Source: an uncultured Lachnospiraceae bacterium
Lineage (GTDB): Bacteria; Bacillota; Clostridia; Lachnospirales; Lachnospiraceae
Length of the DNA stretch: 42,579 bases
Assembly (NCBI GenBank): GCA_945868305.1
Contig: CAMBKU010000015.1
Coordinates: forward strand, 1 to 42,579
Reading direction: 5' to 3'
A model generated the notes under the pieces. That model saw only the letters and a list, made by a program, of their open reading frames with translations, was not told where the DNA came from and made no database searches. Shown piece by piece: positions 1 through 8,521 of the stretch. The first letter of the stretch is position 1. Each line of letters begins with the position of its first letter. The position numbers were made by a program, and so were the translations under genes.

Positions 1-45
1 AAAATGTATCACGCAAAAATGTATCACGCAAAAATGTATCGCATC
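1..45. repeat. 15-bp tandem repeat, three units
   Basis: Units start at 1, 16 and 31. The first two are identical (AAAATGTATCACGCA) and the third diverges in its last bases (AAAATGTATCGCATC). The array may continue left of the window. Read on the minus strand, each unit carries the half-site GATACAT, which also occurs in the promoter spacer just to the right, so the array is probably a regulatory binding array in the early leader of a leftward transcript. The regulator is unknown. Confidence 0.8.
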
Positions 46-80
46 TCGATATACAAATATTATATCATGATGCGATACAT
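34..80. promoter_or_regulatory. 12-bp inverted repeat over the leftward promoter (candidate operator)
   Basis: ATGTATCGCATC at 34-45 is the exact reverse complement of GATGCGATACAT at 69-80. The right arm fills most of the spacer of the leftward promoter and the left arm falls just past the expected transcription start. That is the usual position of a repressor palindrome. Further half-sites occur in the tandem repeats to the left. The binding protein cannot be named from the sequence. Confidence 0.6.
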
Positions 81-85
81 GTCAA
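57..85 (-). promoter_or_regulatory. Leftward sigma-A-type promoter leading out of the window
   Basis: On the minus strand TTGACA (80-85) is followed after 17 bases by TAATAT (57-62). An overlapping TATAAT at 59-64 has a 15-base spacer. The promoter lies just beyond the stop codon of the PqqD-like gene and reads toward a gene outside the window, so that gene probably has its own regulated start. Confidence 0.6.
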
Positions 86-94
86 GTCATTTTT

Positions 95-454
95 TTACTT
101 TTTGTCTTTTATTTTATTACTGTACACCACAAAATGGCTTTCATGCAAAATCCTGATAAAACGAGCCAGCCGTTCATAAAGCGGTTCTGCCTCCTCGCCA
201 AATTTCCGCCTTATTGCTTTCCCAATCTCGTAAATGCTCCTTTTGCCGTCTATCTGCTCCCACACAAAAGAACCGAATTTATCCAATTCCAGCATTGTTT
301 CCTTTGGTTTTTGGAAAAATATCTGGGCAATCCGGCAGAAAATCCCCCGGTTCGGAACACAAATTTCAACCTGTCCTTCTTTATTTTCGCTCCAATTATA
401 AAGGCTGTTTTTTCGTGGAATATAATCCAAGAAATTATCTTTCTTCCGTCTCAC
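95..454 (-). CDS. PqqD family (RRE-like) protein
   Basis: This 119-residue soluble protein looks like a PqqD-type winged-helix domain. The stretch 'LDKFGSFVWEQIDGKRSIYEIG' region (roughly residues 56-78) followed by a 'FGEEAEPLYERLARFIRIL' helix is the classic PqqD arrangement. PqqD proteins bind precursor peptides and present them to radical SAM enzymes in RiPP pathways. No radical SAM enzyme or precursor peptide is visible here. The start codon overlaps the stop of the upstream OPT transporter by 4 bp, so the two are very likely translationally coupled. A role in peptide handling by the transporter is inference. Family assignment is fairly confident, function is not. Confidence 0.75.
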   Translation of the reverse strand: MRRKKDNFLDYIPRKNSLYNWSENKEGQVEICVPNRGIFCRIAQIFFQKPKETMLELDKFGSFVWEQIDGKRSIYEIGKAIRRKFGEEAEPLYERLARFIRILHESHFVVYSNKIKDKK

Positions 455-2367
455 TTTGTTTTCCTTCTTCCCCTAATTGCTGCACATAATGTAAGAGAAA
501 ACAGCGCAAATAAAATGAGCCCGCCCCAATTTCCGAAATCAATTTTATCTGAAATATCCAGCACATCTCCGACTGTTCCCTGTTTTAGTGGAATAATTGC
601 AAAAACGGCAAGCAGGATGCCTACGATTCCCTCTCCTGCAATTAATCCGGAAGAATAAAGAATTCCACGCTCCATCCCCTCTTTTTGTTCCTTCTCGGAT
701 ATCCCCTTCCTTCGCTCGAAATACCAACGGATGGCACCACCTACCATCATCGGTGTACTTAAATGGATAGGGAGATACAGCCCCACCGCAAAAGGAAGCA
801 CTGGTATCTGTAAAATCTCTACTACAATTGCTAAAAATACCCCTGCAAATACAAGCATCCAGGGAAGATTTCCCTCCATAACTCCCTCTACCACCATTTT
901 CATCAGTGTTGCCTGCGGTGCCGGAAGCTCTGCAGAACCATAACCCCATGCCGCATTCAGGAGGTAGAGGACTCCTCCTGTCGCAAGCGCTGCCGCAAGA
1001 ATACCGAAAAGTTCACCGATTTGCTGTTTCTTTGGTGTTGCGCCAAGCAAATATCCGGTTTTCAAATCCTGGGAAGTATCCCCCGCAAGTGCCGCAATAA
1101 TACAGATGACAGAGCCAATCGTAATTGCTGCCGCCATACCTGCCATTCCTGTTTTTCCCGAAGCTTTCAGCAATAAGGTAGACAACAGCAGTGTCGCAAT
1201 CGCCATACCGGAAACCGGATTATTGGAACTGCCTACCAATCCAACCATCCGTGCAGATACCGTAGCAAAGAAAAAACCAAAAACAATAATAAGAATTGCA
1301 CTAGGCAGTGTAACAGGGATAACAGGAATCAGCCACATCATAAGCGCCATAAGAAGGATTCCACCAAATACTACAGTCATAGGAAGATCCTGGGTTAATC
1401 GATTCGTTTCTCCCTTTTCCTTTCTTCCATAATTTTTCACTGCTTCCCGAAAAGTCCTTATAATTAATGGCAAAGACTTGATAAGACTGATAATACCTCC
1501 TGCTGCCACTGCACCTGCTCCGATGTAACGGATATAATTTTCCCAGATTGCCCAGGTGCCTCCTTCCAGGAACAACTGCTTTACCGAATGCTCTGCAGGA
1601 TAAAGAATCGTATCCCCTCCAAACAATACAATAAGCGGCATAAGGACAAACCATGCCACGCCACCGCCTGCCAGAAGATACGATGAAACCTTCGGACCGC
1701 AAATATAACCGACACCGAGCAATGCCGGAAGTACATCCATTCCGATGCCTGCTCCCTTATAACTCTCTATTTCAAAATCTACTTCACTTGGAAAAACCTT
1801 AAGCCCATCAGCGACAAACTTATAAACGGCAGAAAGTCCAAGCCCTCCAAATACCGTACCGGCTTTTCCGCCGCCTTCCTCTCCTGCCATTAAAACCTCT
1901 GCACAGGCTTTTCCTTCCGGATACGGCAACACTCCATGTTCTTTTACGATTAGTGCAGAACGTAAGGGAATCATAAATAAGACTCCAATTACCCCTCCCG
2001 TCAGCACAATAACCGCAATTTCAAAAAAAGATGGTGCCTCGCTCCCTTCCTCCGCTGCCCACATAAAAAGCGCAGGCAGCGTAAAAATAGCCCCTGCAGC
2101 CACAGACTCGCCGGCAGAACCAATGGTCTGTACCATATTATTTTCCAGGATAGAATCTCTTTTTAAAATAACACGTATGATTCCCATGGAAACCACTGCA
2201 GCCGGTATGGACGCTGACACCGTCATACCGACCCGCAGTCCCAGATAGGCATTCGCTCCTCCAAAAATCACAGCAAGAATAATGCCAAGTACCACCGCCG
2301 TCACTGTAAGCTCCGGCATCTCCTTTTCCGCCGGAATATAAGGCTTTACTTCTTTTTCCTCGTGCAT
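451..2367 (-). CDS. OPT family oligopeptide transporter
   Basis: The 638-residue protein is almost entirely hydrophobic, with about fifteen predicted membrane segments. Near the N-terminus it has the OPT signature around 'NAYLGLRVGMTVSASIP' (residues about 39-55). OPT/YSL proteins import small peptides or metal chelates, usually driven by protons. A short charged N-terminal tail precedes the first helix and a basic tail ends the protein. The start is supported by GGAGG ten bases upstream. The PqqD-like gene follows with a 4-bp overlap, so both form one transcriptional unit. Family assignment is strong, substrate unknown. Confidence 0.9.
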   Translation of the reverse strand: MHEEKEVKPYIPAEKEMPELTVTAVVLGIILAVIFGGANAYLGLRVGMTVSASIPAAVVSMGIIRVILKRDSILENNMVQTIGSAGESVAAGAIFTLPALFMWAAEEGSEAPSFFEIAVIVLTGGVIGVLFMIPLRSALIVKEHGVLPYPEGKACAEVLMAGEEGGGKAGTVFGGLGLSAVYKFVADGLKVFPSEVDFEIESYKGAGIGMDVLPALLGVGYICGPKVSSYLLAGGGVAWFVLMPLIVLFGGDTILYPAEHSVKQLFLEGGTWAIWENYIRYIGAGAVAAGGIISLIKSLPLIIRTFREAVKNYGRKEKGETNRLTQDLPMTVVFGGILLMALMMWLIPVIPVTLPSAILIIVFGFFFATVSARMVGLVGSSNNPVSGMAIATLLLSTLLLKASGKTGMAGMAAAITIGSVICIIAALAGDTSQDLKTGYLLGATPKKQQIGELFGILAAALATGGVLYLLNAAWGYGSAELPAPQATLMKMVVEGVMEGNLPWMLVFAGVFLAIVVEILQIPVLPFAVGLYLPIHLSTPMMVGGAIRWYFERRKGISEKEQKEGMERGILYSSGLIAGEGIVGILLAVFAIIPLKQGTVGDVLDISDKIDFGNWGGLILFALFSLTLCAAIRGRRKTK

Positions 2368-2427
2368 ACCTTTGTTTCCTCCATGCTTCTTTCCTCTTAA
2401 TTTCTAGTATGCACATTCTTTTCTTAA

Positions 2428-4179
2428 TTATGCCTCGTACACACAGACACCATCCGCAAGTATCCACCCATCTTCACAACCATAGGAGAAAATTATTTTT
2501 TTATCATCCGGCATTTCTACTTTTTCTCTCGAAGCATTCATTTTTACTTCAATGCTTACTTCTCCAGGCATATCCTTTCTATAGCCGATTACCCGGTCAT
2601 TATCCGGCGCAAAAATCCATTTCGTTTCTGCACTCCTGCATGCCTTGTAGTTTTTCCGCATACGGATTAATGCCTTTACTGCTTCTATTCTTTCTTTCCA
2701 TTTTCCGTCTTCTATCTCCTCCCAGGGCATACAACGTCTGCAATCCGGATCAAAACTCCCCTCTAAGGCAATCTCTGTTCCATAATAAATGCATGGACTT
2801 CCCTCCATTGTAAACAACAGCACAAGCTGCTCATAAAATTTTCCCAGAGAGCCCACCCGCGTAAGCAGACGCTCCGTATCATGGGAATCCAACAGATTGA
2901 ACAACACCCGGTTCGTCTGCTTCATATAAAGGGAATAGCAGCGGTCAATACTATGGGCAAACTGCACCGCTCTCCTGCTTTCATCGATAAAGAAATCATT
3001 GATACTCTCCACAAATGGGTAATTCATGACAGAATCATATTCATCGCCCATCAGCCAAGCAATAGAATCATGCCAGATCTCTCCCAAAAGAAAAACCTCC
3101 GGATTTATTTTCTTTAACTCAAAGCGCAGCTCCTTTAAGAACCGATGCGACACTTCATTGCCCACATCAAAACGGATACCATCAATATGCCACTCCCTCA
3201 GCCAGTAGCTGCAAAGTTCTTTAAAATATGCAATAACTTCCGGATGGTTCGTGTTTAATTTTGGCATCTCACCTTCAAAAGCAAAAGAGTCATACCTTCC
3301 GTCCCTGGTACTATGATTCTTCGCATCAAACGGCCACTGGTGAATAAAAAACCAATCATAATATTTTGAAGCAGGGCCTTTTTCCAATACGTCCTGCCAG
3401 GGTGCAAACTGTTCTCCGCAATGATTAAACACCGCATCCAGCATAATGCGGATTCCCATTTCATGTGCCTCATCCACAAGCTGCCGTAATTCCTCCTCAT
3501 CTCCAAAGGCTTCGTCAACCCGATAGTAATCGGTCGTGTTATATTTATGATTAGAGATAGAAGCAAAAATTGGTGTCAGATAGATTCCTGTAATACCAAG
3601 TTCTTTTAAGTAGGGCAGTTTCATCCGAATCCCACGAAGGTCTCCTCCGTAAACATCCAAATGCTGTACCTTTTCGCTTTTCCACTCCTTCACATACCAA
3701 GGATCTCTTGTCCTGTCTCCGTTGCAGAACCGATCCGGAAAAATCTGATACCATATTGTATCCGCCACCCAGTCCGGCGTCTCATTGATATCTGCCGGAT
3801 TTATCCATGGAAAGAAAAAGCACTGCTCCTTCCTGCCCGGAATTTCCATACGCTCCTTCGTATAGATGCCATCTTCAAACAGATATACACATTCCTCATT
3901 TTCATGAATTTCAAAATAGTACTTGCATCTTTTATAAGAAGGCTCTACTACAATACTCCAGACTCTCTGGTATTCCAGTTCCCTCTCCATATGCATTCGC
4001 GTTTTTTCCCCGCTCCACTTTTCTGCTCCTCCCATGATTCCTGCAGAATACGGGTCTCCATAGCAAAGAAATACTTCCGTCACCCCATAGCCCGTCTTTA
4101 TTTCTATTTCCAGATGATCCTTATCCAGCGCATAACATTCATTTAACGCAGCACGATGTGATAATAATCCATATTCCAT
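2428..4179 (-). CDS. GH13 alpha-glucan hydrolase (neopullulanase/cyclomaltodextrinase type)
   Basis: This 583-residue cytoplasmic enzyme (no signal peptide) should hydrolyse maltodextrins, cyclodextrins or pullulan fragments. An N-terminal beta-sandwich of the kind found in neopullulanases precedes the GH13 barrel. Barrel motifs appear in order: 'DAVFNH', 'DGIRFDVGNE' (nucleophile Asp at about 338), 'GEIWHD' (acid Glu at about 367) and 'LLDSHDTERL' (Asp at about 434). An in-frame ATG lies 24 bases upstream at 4203, but AGGAGG (complement at 4189-4194) sits nine bases before the ATG at 4179, so I chose that start. Length fits the neopullulanase family. It may cooperate with the glycogen synthase gene 8 kb away, though they are not adjacent. 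Confidence 0.9.
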   Translation of the reverse strand: MEYGLLSHRAALNECYALDKDHLEIEIKTGYGVTEVFLCYGDPYSAGIMGGAEKWSGEKTRMHMERELEYQRVWSIVVEPSYKRCKYYFEIHENEECVYLFEDGIYTKERMEIPGRKEQCFFFPWINPADINETPDWVADTIWYQIFPDRFCNGDRTRDPWYVKEWKSEKVQHLDVYGGDLRGIRMKLPYLKELGITGIYLTPIFASISNHKYNTTDYYRVDEAFGDEEELRQLVDEAHEMGIRIMLDAVFNHCGEQFAPWQDVLEKGPASKYYDWFFIHQWPFDAKNHSTRDGRYDSFAFEGEMPKLNTNHPEVIAYFKELCSYWLREWHIDGIRFDVGNEVSHRFLKELRFELKKINPEVFLLGEIWHDSIAWLMGDEYDSVMNYPFVESINDFFIDESRRAVQFAHSIDRCYSLYMKQTNRVLFNLLDSHDTERLLTRVGSLGKFYEQLVLLFTMEGSPCIYYGTEIALEGSFDPDCRRCMPWEEIEDGKWKERIEAVKALIRMRKNYKACRSAETKWIFAPDNDRVIGYRKDMPGEVSIEVKMNASREKVEMPDDKKIIFSYGCEDGWILADGVCVYEA

Positions 4180-4304
4180 ATTAAAATACCTCCTGTTTCC
4201 CATTCATACGTTTCTATTTGTATTGTAGGGAAAAAGAAGGTATTTTTCTAATCTTTTCGCTTTTTATAGTAGTACAATCCTATCATTTTTTGAATCAACT
4301 ACTT

Positions 4305-6161
4305 TTATAGATACGGATCAAAACTCCCCTTATGGAAAACATACAATTCGTGCAATGCACGGGTGCAGGCAATATAGAATTCCTGTTTGACAATCGGACT
4401 TTCTTTTTCTTTTCCCGTATCACAGATTAACACCGCATCAAATTCCAGCCCTTTTGCAAAATACGCCGGCATCACCAGAATGCCCTCGCAATATACAGTC
4501 GTAGTTTCTTTGATGAGCGTGACCGGAAGCCTTTTTTCCAGCATTTCATAAACCAACAAAGCCTCCTCCTCATTCCGGCAAAGTACAGCTGCTGTACGGT
4601 ATTTTTTCATATCAAGACTTTCTGCTGCCGCAGCGATATCCTCAAGAACTGCCGCTTTACTCCGTTCCTTTTTTACGACCGGTTCCTTCCCGTCACGATG
4701 AAACGGAACAATCTCCCGGTCTCCAATAATCTTACTGCAAAACTCCGTAATTTCCTTTGTGGAACGATAACTTTTCTTTAAGGAAAGCAGCTTCGCCTCT
4801 GGAAATACATGACTTAAAATATAAGAAAGAAGCTTTGGATTCTCATTTAATAATACCTGGTTCTTATCTCCGAGAATCGTCTTCGGACAGTCAAAGATTT
4901 TCTTTAGGACAGCAAACTGAAATACATTGTAATCCTGCATTTCGTCAATGACCAGATGGCGAATCTGAGGAAAACTGCCGCCGAAACAACGCACCTGTAA
5001 ATAAAAGACTGCCAGTATATCTTCATAACAGATTTCTCCGCTCTCATTCTGATAAACTGCCATTTCCGGCATTTCATCCGCAAGCTGCTTTAAAAAACGC
5101 AGATATACATGAAGCGGTCGTTCTTCGCCCATGCTGATTTTCGGTCGCTCTTTCAAATAAGCATTCAGCCGTTTAAAATAATCCACCGAAGATTTGTAAC
5201 GAATTCTATTTATTCTTTCATCCTCCGTATCCTTCGCGGAAAGGATGTAATGTATCTGATCATTCTTAAACTCGTAAGGATCCTCCACAAAGAGCATGTC
5301 CGCTAAAAGATCGTCAAACTCCTTCTCAATGCAGTTATCCTCCCCCAACTCCGGCAGAACCTCTGCAATGTAATCGGAAAAGAATGCATTCGGCGAGAGA
5401 ATCATCACGTTCTGGGGATTTAACTTTTCTCGGTGATTATATAAGAGCCATGCGATACGATGCAGTGCAATCACCGTTTTTCCACTTCCGGCGCAGCCGT
5501 TAATCACCAATGTCTCCTCTGCCGCATTACGGATAATTTCATTTTGCTCCTTTTGAATCGTGGCAGCAATCTGTTTCATCTTACTACCATTATTTTCTCC
5601 TAACTCTCTTTGCAAAACATCATCATCAATTCGAAGATCTGTATCCAACATATACTGCATCTCGCCATTTCTGATTTTAAACTGCTTTTTTTCATACACA
5701 TTGCCCCAAAACACTCCTTCTGGCGCTTTATAGCTTGCCGGTCCCTTCTCATAAGCATAATAAAGCGAAGAAACAGGTGCACGCCAGTCATAAATAAGTG
5801 GCATTTCCTGCTCCTTCGGACGAAATCCGTTAATGCCAATATAAATCGGAATACTTTCGTTATTTTCTTCGTAGGTAAATCCTACCTTGCCAAAATAAGG
5901 ATTCTCCTTCAAACGCATTAATGCTGCCAGATTTTTCCCGTAAAATTCCAGCAAAATTACATCTTGTTCCAGAGAATTTTTATTTTCCAGCAATTCTTCC
6001 TCATCCATGTCAGAAGTATTATCCCAAATAAACTGCTTTTGTTCTTTTATTTTTTTATTCCCATCTTCAATTACCCGACGAAATTCTTTGATTTGTTCCG
6101 CAATCTTCTCCTCCGCCTGATTAAAATAATCCATTTCCTGCTGTTTTACCTGTTCTTCCAT
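4305..6161 (-). CDS. helD: HelD-type UvrD-like helicase (RNA polymerase recycling factor family)
   Basis: The 618-residue protein has a charged coiled-coil N-terminus (1-85), then the HelD hallmark 'LIYDWRAPVSSLYY' (about 122-135), Walker A 'GCAGSGKT' (222-229), Walker B-like 'VIDEMQDYN', the UvrD motif 'LKKSYRSTKEI' and the C-terminal 'YIACTRALHELYV'. HelD proteins pull stalled RNA polymerase off DNA. This one is shorter than the roughly 770-residue Bacillus subtilis protein, mostly in the middle. GGAGG precedes the ATG by six bases. It stands alone between GH13 and yibE/F genes with its own promoter, which overlaps a CIRCE-like repeat. HelD family membership is strong; activity as a polymerase recycler is inferred from the family. 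Confidence 0.85.
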   Translation of the reverse strand: MEEQVKQQEMDYFNQAEEKIAEQIKEFRRVIEDGNKKIKEQKQFIWDNTSDMDEEELLENKNSLEQDVILLEFYGKNLAALMRLKENPYFGKVGFTYEENNESIPIYIGINGFRPKEQEMPLIYDWRAPVSSLYYAYEKGPASYKAPEGVFWGNVYEKKQFKIRNGEMQYMLDTDLRIDDDVLQRELGENNGSKMKQIAATIQKEQNEIIRNAAEETLVINGCAGSGKTVIALHRIAWLLYNHREKLNPQNVMILSPNAFFSDYIAEVLPELGEDNCIEKEFDDLLADMLFVEDPYEFKNDQIHYILSAKDTEDERINRIRYKSSVDYFKRLNAYLKERPKISMGEERPLHVYLRFLKQLADEMPEMAVYQNESGEICYEDILAVFYLQVRCFGGSFPQIRHLVIDEMQDYNVFQFAVLKKIFDCPKTILGDKNQVLLNENPKLLSYILSHVFPEAKLLSLKKSYRSTKEITEFCSKIIGDREIVPFHRDGKEPVVKKERSKAAVLEDIAAAAESLDMKKYRTAAVLCRNEEEALLVYEMLEKRLPVTLIKETTTVYCEGILVMPAYFAKGLEFDAVLICDTGKEKESPIVKQEFYIACTRALHELYVFHKGSFDPYL

Positions 6162-6190
6162 TCCAAACCTCCGTCTCCTGATACTTACTT

Positions 6191-6219
6191 GTTATAGAAC
6201 TTTTTATCAGCATTGTCAA
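6191..6219 (-). promoter_or_regulatory. Sigma-A-type promoter of the helD-like gene
   Basis: On the minus strand TTGACA (6214-6219) and TATAAC (6191-6196) are separated by exactly 17 bases. The start codon of the helicase follows 30 bases after the -10. This is one of the best promoter matches in the window. Confidence 0.75.
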
Positions 6220-6233
6220 GAGATGAGTGCTAA
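6207..6233. promoter_or_regulatory. CIRCE-like inverted repeat overlapping the helD promoter
   Basis: The canonical HrcA operator is TTAGCACTC-N9-GAGTGCTAA. Here GAGTGCTAA (6225-6233) is perfect and, after exactly nine bases, TCAGCATTG (6207-6215) matches 6 of 9 positions. The element covers the -35 hexamer of the helicase promoter. Part of the perfect arm doubles as the stop codon of the YibE/F gene, so chance cannot be excluded. Confidence 0.5.
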
Positions 6234-6982
6234 TCGTATTTTTTTGCAAAATTTCCCATAATCCACGCCGCCGCAGGAATCACACAAACGCATCCAATGG
6301 CACTCATGAGCATCGGAAACAGCATCTGGAAAAACGCTTTGGAATTTAAGAGCTGTCCAATACTATAATGAAGCTCTTTCATCTCAAGATACATTAGAAG
6401 TGCCTCTCCTATTCCGGCAAATAGCAATGTATTTACCGTAGTTCCCATAATATTGCCGCCCATGCGCAGTCCCGATGCAAAAAGCTCCCGCTCAGTCAGC
6501 TCCGGGTTCTTATGGCTGACCTCATAGACCGCACTGGAAACCGCCATTGCCGAGTCAATGACTGCACCTACAATACCGACAATCACCATTGCCACCGCCG
6601 CCGCTGTCATATTGATATTCACATGGCTTGCCAACATTGCCGTCTCATCTTCATACATATTGAGTTCATTGTACCCACTAATTTTTGCACCATGCGCAAA
6701 CACCAGGGCAAGAATAAAAACAAAGACCGTAACAAGTGACAATGCAAGAAACGTTGCTCTGGTCTTTAGATTGTAGCCGTTCTGAAAAAACAAAATAACC
6801 ACACTCATAAGGATTACTGTAACAAAGGTCACAGCATATGCCGGAAACCCATACTCCAATGCCTTGATATCCAAAAGAAATATCGCAATATTTAATGCCA
6901 ATGCTCCAAGGGAACGAAGCCCTCTGTCCCCGCCAAGCAAAATGAAAAGAACGACAAAGACCGCTGCCAGAATCAGAATCAT
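6230..6982 (-). CDS. YibE/F family membrane protein (second of pair)
   Basis: This 250-residue integral membrane protein has about seven hydrophobic segments and no large soluble domain. The stretch 'VIVGIVGAVIDSAMAVSSAV' and the later 'NIMGTTVNTLLFAGIGEALL' are typical of the YibE/F family, whose function is not established. Its start overlaps the stop of the upstream family member by 4 bp (ATGA), so the two are coupled and may form a heteromeric membrane complex. This copy lacks the N-terminal soluble part of its partner. Confidence 0.8.
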   Translation of the reverse strand: MILILAAVFVVLFILLGGDRGLRSLGALALNIAIFLLDIKALEYGFPAYAVTFVTVILMSVVILFFQNGYNLKTRATFLALSLVTVFVFILALVFAHGAKISGYNELNMYEDETAMLASHVNINMTAAAVAMVIVGIVGAVIDSAMAVSSAVYEVSHKNPELTERELFASGLRMGGNIMGTTVNTLLFAGIGEALLMYLEMKELHYSIGQLLNSKAFFQMLFPMLMSAIGCVCVIPAAAWIMGNFAKKYD

Positions 6983-8082
6983 GCCACTTCCCCCTTTCTC
7001 TTAAAAATACGAATGGATACCCAGGTGCTTATCGGTATTGCAAGCAAAATGCCTATGGAACCAGTCAGAAACTGAATCAGTTCAAATGGAATATGAAATT
7101 TAAAAATTTCCGTAAATCCGTAATTATTTATCATTTTTATCAATATAAGCGGTATGGCTCCACAAAAATAAGACAAAAATAAAACATTTATCATCGTTCC
7201 CATAATATCCTGCGCCACATTTCTCACTCCATCGTAAAGACTTTCCGTAGAAATACGAGGATTTACAAAAATCAACTCACCTGCCGTTGTAGAAATTGAA
7301 ATTGCGACATCCATGATTGCTCCAAGACCGCCAATCAAAATCTGTGCAAAAAACAACATTCCAAACTGATTCGTATTCGGCAGGTATTCCGTATACTCCA
7401 TCATAAAATACTCTGGCTCTCCCATCAGTTTTGACACAATAAAATAAATCACTCCCACGGCAGCTACCGAAAGCAGTGTTGCCAAAATTGCAGCCTGTGT
7501 CACACGATTCACACCGGAAGCACAAATTAATGAAAGCACCGTAAACAAAATCATTAAAATTATTGTTACCAGAAAAATATAACTTCCCTTCTCATAAAAA
7601 CAAAGTGCCAGATAAAACAATACTATATTAATCCCCGCCGATACCATCGTTGTAAGTCCTCTTTTTCCCGTTGCCATGCAAAGGAAATAAAAAAAGATCA
7701 AGAATGCTGCAAATACATAGGTATCACGCTTAAGCCCTGCAATTTTACCCTCTAAAGCACCATCCTTCTCTGACAGAGATAAAAAAACCTGATTTCCCTT
7801 TCTATACTTTTCATCTACAGTCAGAGATTTGGAATATAGATTTGTTAAGGAAATCTGTTCTCCTTTCCAGACACCGTTTAGAATTTTCGCTTCTATTTCC
7901 TGCTCATACATCGTACCACTTTCCTGCGCACTGGCTTTTGTCTGTACACTTATAACCTCTGCAATCGTTTCTTTATATAAAAAGGAATCATGAACGGAAC
8001 CTATCAGTATCAGAATACTGATGACCAGGTACGCCAGCGAAAAGTATCTTTTCCCCCTGCCTGCCTCAAATTTCTTCATCAC
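6979..8082 (-). CDS. YibE/F family membrane protein (first of pair)
   Basis: The 367-residue protein begins with a basic N-terminus and one membrane helix (about 14-32). An extracytoplasmic domain of roughly 85 residues follows, then about eight membrane segments. 'GGLGAIMDVAISISTTAGEL' and 'DIMGTMINVLFLSYF' match the core of the YibE/F family and resemble the downstream gene, consistent with duplication. AGGAGG lies six bases before the ATG. A TATAAT-like -10 occurs about 30 bases upstream without a convincing -35. The role is unknown. Confidence 0.82.
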   Translation of the reverse strand: MMKKFEAGRGKRYFSLAYLVISILILIGSVHDSFLYKETIAEVISVQTKASAQESGTMYEQEIEAKILNGVWKGEQISLTNLYSKSLTVDEKYRKGNQVFLSLSEKDGALEGKIAGLKRDTYVFAAFLIFFYFLCMATGKRGLTTMVSAGINIVLFYLALCFYEKGSYIFLVTIILMILFTVLSLICASGVNRVTQAAILATLLSVAAVGVIYFIVSKLMGEPEYFMMEYTEYLPNTNQFGMLFFAQILIGGLGAIMDVAISISTTAGELIFVNPRISTESLYDGVRNVAQDIMGTMINVLFLSYFCGAIPLILIKMINNYGFTEIFKFHIPFELIQFLTGSIGILLAIPISTWVSIRIFKRKGEVA

Positions 8083-8260
8083 GCACCTCCTGCTTTTCTT
8101 TCTTTTATTATAACATTTTCCCTACCTCTTTTTCTATCCATCTTTCCATTTTTCTTTCTTCTTTTCCATCTTCTTTTCATTTATTAACAGCAATTTATTT
8201 AAAACCTCCTATTTATTAGAAATAATTATGGAATTTTCGTTCATTTTTCTGACACATGTC

Positions 8261-8289
8261 TTGTTTTTCGCCAAAAAACAGGTTATTAT
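8261..8289 (+). promoter_or_regulatory. Candidate promoter of the 51-residue small gene
   Basis: TTGTTT (8261-8266) and TATTAT (8284-8289) are 17 bases apart. The small gene starts 36 bases downstream of the -10, behind a perfect AGGAGG. Confidence 0.5.
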
Positions 8290-8325
8290 TAAATTAAATA
8301 TAAACCATTTCAGGAGGCGATAATC

Positions 8326-8481
8326 ATGATGATCTGTTACAATTCCAAAAGCCGTCGCATCAGCATGATTCAGGAAATTTTGCAGAGTCAGGCTGCAAAG
8401 GACGACAAAAACCTCGCCGAAAAACTGAAAGAGGAATTGCGTCAATTGACCGCATCTCTCACGCCGCCGGCGAAATCGTAA
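8326..8481 (+). CDS. Small hypothetical protein, 51 residues
   Basis: A short gene that I do not recognise. It begins with two consecutive ATG codons, the first eight bases after a perfect AGGAGG (8312-8317). The product is charged and probably helical in the middle ('DDKNLAEKLKEELRQL') and ends in 'TPPAKS'. It has no membrane segment or cysteine motif. A candidate promoter lies upstream and a strong terminator downstream, so it is a complete monocistronic unit. The 3' end and following UTR share a short sequence with the element after tRNA-Thr, so it may belong to a dispersed repeat family instead of being a conventional gene. The ribosome binding site argues for translation. Confidence 0.6.
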   Translation: MMICYNSKSRRISMIQEILQSQAAKDDKNLAEKLKEELRQLTASLTPPAKS

Positions 8482-8521
8482 CTTAAAAGTTTCTGTTCTA
8501 CCAGCAGTTTCTTTCAGCTGC

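Noticed and set aside
134-658. Long plus-strand open frames opposite the PqqD/OPT genes, and similar antisense frames throughout
   Set aside because: They overlap well-supported genes completely, lack ribosome sites and have no recognisable protein features.
4180-4304. Terminator after the helicase gene and promoter for GH13
   Set aside because: An AGTAGT/ACTACT pairing with a long A/T loop and TTGATT-18-TACTAC are visible, but both are too weak to annotate in such AT-rich sequence.
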